A stretch of 61,772 nt of DNA, taken from Bacteroidetes bacterium UBA5697 (GTDB taxonomy: Bacteria > Bacteroidota > Bacteroidia > B-17B0 > Aurantibacillaceae). The stretch is taken from assembly GCA_002420145.1 (NCBI GenBank), contig DIHL01000068.1, positions 1-61,772 of the forward strand, written 5' to 3'. The position numbers and the translations under genes are program-made. Of the stretch, positions 59,216 to 61,772 are shown piece after piece; the stretch's first letter is position 1; every line of letters begins with the position of its first letter. The notes under the pieces were generated by a model. It ran no database searches. It had not been told where the DNA came from and saw nothing but the letters and a program-made list of their open reading frames with translations.

Positions 59216-61708
59216 ATGAAAGGATTAAGTACTGAGGAAGCTCTAAAAAAAATAAAAACACAAGGATACAATGAATTAAATACCTCACACTCAAAAAATA
59301 TTTTACAAATAGCTCTTGAAGTATTTAAAGAGCCCATGTTTATTTTATTGATTAGTTGTGGCGCGTTATACTTGGTTTTAGGGGATAATACCGAAGGAAT
59401 CATCATGCTTTGTTGGGTATTTGTTATCATATTTATCACATTCTATCAGCATCAAAAAACAGAAAAAGCATTAGAAGCTCTTAAAAAATTGTCTTCACCA
59501 AGAGCTCTTGTGATAAGAGATGGAAAAGAAATTAAAATTGCCGGAAGAGAAGTTGTAACAGACGATATTGTTTTATTGAATGAAGGAGATAGAATTCCTG
59601 CCGATGGCGTTTTATTAGAATCAACCAATCTTTCAATAGATGAATCTATGTTAACAGGAGAATCTGTTCCTGTTTTAAAAACAAATAAAACCGATACTAG
59701 TGCTAGCAGTTTAGTTTTTAGTGGAACATTAATTGTTCAGGGAAGTGGAATAATGCAAGTAACGTCTACTGGCGCAAATACAGAGTTCGGTAAAATTGGA
59801 AAATCTTTACAACTCATCGAACAAGATCAAACGAAGTTGCAAAAAGAGATGAAAATTCTCATTCGGAATCTTTTTATCATAGGTGTTGTTTTGAGCATTG
59901 TTGTTGTTATCGCTTATTATTTTACGAGAGGTAATTTTATTCAAGCAATATTAAATGGATTATCGGCCACTATGGCCATATTGCCTGAGGAATTTCCAGT
60001 TGTGTTAACCGTGTTTTTAGCAATAGGCTCATGGCGATTATCACAGCAAAATGTATTAACGCGTAAACCATCAGCTATTGAAACCTTAGGGTCGGCAACA
60101 GTGCTTTGTAGTGATAAAACAGGAACTATTACTCAAAATAAAATGGAAATTGTTTCCTTGTATGCCAAAGATACATTATATAATAAATCAACGTTCCAAC
60201 AGAATTCTAATAGCGTTCAAGATATATTACAAATTGCTTTTTTTGCTTCTCAAAAAAACACGATTGATCCTATGGAAAAAGCAATAGGCTTTTCATACGA
60301 AACATATGTCACTAAAGAAGAGCTTTCATATGATTTAGTGAAAGAATATCCTTTGAGTAAACATTTATTTGCAATGACAAGGGTTTTAAAATCAACTGAC
60401 TCCAATTATTTAGTGTGTTGCAAAGGTGCTCCTGAAGCGATTTTAACTCTGTGTAAATTAAGTGATAGCGAGCAACATAAGTTATTGGCTCATGTTCAAA
60501 AAATGGCAGAGCTTGGACAAAGAGTATTAGGTGTAGCCAAAGCTACATGGAGTAATAGTAGTTTGCCTGAAACACAACAAGCATTTGATTACGAATTCAT
60601 TGGTTTTGTAGGTTTTGAAGATCCAATAAGATCAGAAGTTCCACAAGCCATTAAGGAGTGTTACGCTGCGGGGATAAAAGTAATTATGATTACGGGCGAT
60701 TATCCATCAACAGCAAAAAGTATTGCGCAGCAAGCAGGGATGAACGTGAGTGATTTAATACTCACAGGTTCTGATTTGAAAAATATGAGCGATGCAGAGT
60801 TGAAAGAAAAAATTGAATCAGTTAATATATTTGCTCGTATTGTTCCCGAACAAAAATTACAAATCATCAAAGCATTTAAGGCTAATGGCGAAGTGGTTGC
60901 CATGACAGGTGATGGCGTGAACGATGCACCAGCATTAAAAGCAGCAGACATTGGTATTGCGATGGGAGGAAAGGGAACGGATGTTGCCAGAGAATCGGCT
61001 TCATTAGTATTATTGGATGATAATTTTAGTTCTATTGTGTCGGCTATTCGTTCGGGAAGAAAAATATTTGATAACCTACAAAAAGCAATGGCCTATATTA
61101 TTGCCATTCATATTCCAATTATAGGTTTAACTTTATTGCCCGCATTTTTTCCTGAATTACCCATTTTATTAATGCCTTTACATATTGTATTTATGGAACT
61201 AATAATTGACCCAGTATGTTCCATAGCTTTTGAATCAGAAAAAGAAGAATTAGGAATTATGAATCGTCCTCCTAGAGACCCTAATATGTTATTTTTCGGA
61301 ATGAAAAAAATATTACAAAGTGCATCAATGGGATTATTACTACTGGCAATGGTAATTGCTGTTTATTTTATATCTATCAAAGAAGGGCACACAGATGGCG
61401 AAATTAGAGCCATTGCTTTTTCTTCATTAATTATTGGCAATATATTTTTAATTATGACCACGCTTTCAAAAACCCGAAATGCCATTTCGGTTTTATTTGA
61501 AAAAAACAGGGCCTTATTAATAATCATTATTGCAGCCACAGGATTGATGTTATTGATTATAATGGTGCCATACTTACAGGTAATTTTTAGTTTTGAAGCA
61601 CCAGGCTTTAAACATTTCATCATCTCCATTATTGGAGCATCAATAGTGCTACTGACTTTGGAGATTATAAAATACTTACGGTTAAAGTTGAGTGTTAAAG
61701 AAGTATAG
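59216..61708 (+). CDS. P-type cation-transporting ATPase (P2A-like)
   Basis: 830 residues. Full set of P-type landmarks: TGES in the actuator domain, SDKTGTITQNKMEIV (phosphorylated Asp), KGAPEAILTLC, MITGDYPST, VAMTGDGVNDAPALKAADIG and about ten helices. Helix M4 has LPEEFPVVLTVFLAIGSWRL, keeping a membrane Glu as in Ca2+ pumps. M6 reads IVFMELIIDPVCSIAFESE, where SERCA has Asn and Asp; here Glu and Asp. This suggests Ca2+ or another divalent cation, not certain. No stop or end problem. The 64 bp after it hold nothing recognisable. Confidence 0.92.
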   Translation: MKGLSTEEALKKIKTQGYNELNTSHSKNILQIALEVFKEPMFILLISCGALYLVLGDNTEGIIMLCWVFVIIFITFYQHQKTEKALEALKKLSSPRALVIRDGKEIKIAGREVVTDDIVLLNEGDRIPADGVLLESTNLSIDESMLTGESVPVLKTNKTDTSASSLVFSGTLIVQGSGIMQVTSTGANTEFGKIGKSLQLIEQDQTKLQKEMKILIRNLFIIGVVLSIVVVIAYYFTRGNFIQAILNGLSATMAILPEEFPVVLTVFLAIGSWRLSQQNVLTRKPSAIETLGSATVLCSDKTGTITQNKMEIVSLYAKDTLYNKSTFQQNSNSVQDILQIAFFASQKNTIDPMEKAIGFSYETYVTKEELSYDLVKEYPLSKHLFAMTRVLKSTDSNYLVCCKGAPEAILTLCKLSDSEQHKLLAHVQKMAELGQRVLGVAKATWSNSSLPETQQAFDYEFIGFVGFEDPIRSEVPQAIKECYAAGIKVIMITGDYPSTAKSIAQQAGMNVSDLILTGSDLKNMSDAELKEKIESVNIFARIVPEQKLQIIKAFKANGEVVAMTGDGVNDAPALKAADIGIAMGGKGTDVARESASLVLLDDNFSSIVSAIRSGRKIFDNLQKAMAYIIAIHIPIIGLTLLPAFFPELPILLMPLHIVFMELIIDPVCSIAFESEKEELGIMNRPPRDPNMLFFGMKKILQSASMGLLLLAMVIAVYFISIKEGHTDGEIRAIAFSSLIIGNIFLIMTTLSKTRNAISVLFEKNRALLIIIIAATGLMLLIIMVPYLQVIFSFEAPGFKHFIISIIGASIVLLTLEIIKYLRLKLSVKEV

Positions 61709-61772
61709 AACGTTATAATTTGAAATATTAATACATGGAAATTAATATTTTATTATATTTATGTTGTTGTGG

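Noticed and set aside
1..61772. tRNA or rRNA genes
   Set aside because: No cloverleaf with a TTCRA-type T-loop or rRNA core sequence was noticed on reading; GTTCGAGT occurs only in the R1 repeats, without the other arms of a tRNA.

Overview
The window is AT-rich chromosomal DNA from a member of the Bacteroidota. Several signs agree on this: type IX secretion (T9SS) C-terminal sorting domains, a CarboxypepD_reg/TonB-dependent receptor, promoters of the TTTG / TAnnTTTG type, a bacterial geranylgeranylglyceryl-phosphate synthase next to a phosphopantetheinyl transferase and ahcY, an lptD/amidase divergent pair, a PorE-like protein, and many short palindromic repeats. I cannot name the genus. No rRNA, tRNA, CRISPR array or complete IS element was found.

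Layout. 1-5.7 kb: 5' end of lptD, a cell-wall amidase, a membrane metallophosphoesterase, a tiny GIY-YIG nuclease set among palindromic repeats, and a thiolase. 5.7-10.1 kb: fumarylacetoacetase, then a three-gene envelope operon (exported unknown, PAP2 phosphatase, ArnT-like glycosyltransferase). 10.1-16.8 kb: a tight eight-gene light/photorepair operon with three different photolyase/cryptochrome proteins, TspO, a flavin reductase, an SDR lacking its catalytic Tyr, and two small proteins (DUF2805, DUF2256). 16.9-22.1 kb: threonine aldolase, a T9SS-exported glycosidase-like protein and a TonB-dependent receptor. 22.2-34.3 kb is the accessory region: a conserved unknown with a frameshifted small Lys-rich gene, an 84-bp tandem-repeat tract, operator-like palindromes, a 2037-residue T9SS adhesin, and a tandem segmental duplication. 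The duplication carries two paralogous exported proteins with slippage-prone signal peptides, an orphan sorting domain and a repeated element. 34.3-43 kb: carboxypeptidase-regulatory-like protein, PAP2, site-2 protease with NhaD antiporter, two amino-acid permeases, a ComEA-like HhH protein and a T9SS protein. 43-49.4 kb: CapD/WbpM-like dehydratase, PafA-like phosphatase, TsaC/YciO protein, PorE-like protein. 49.4-61.7 kb: an endonuclease III-Bcp peroxiredoxin fusion, DUF4197, CinA, an esterase, NadR-kinase/PnuC/ThiE-like/GGGP synthase/PPTase, ahcY, a ParE toxin-antitoxin pair, and a P-type ATPase.

Most interesting: (i) paralogous secreted proteins, one with (GTTTT)8 in its signal-peptide codons and the other out of frame by one base at the matching T tract, which suggests phase variation; (ii) three insertions whose history can be read by comparing copies inside the window: a 20-21 bp palindrome placed in two unrelated repeats, a ~157-bp terminal-inverted-repeat element flanked by a ~27-bp duplicated gene junction, and a toxin-antitoxin pair bracketed by a ~73-bp duplication of the ahcY end and terminator; (iii) the in-frame Nth-Bcp fusion; (iv) the eight-gene photolyase operon; (v) the 84-bp hairpin-rich tandem array upstream of the adhesin.
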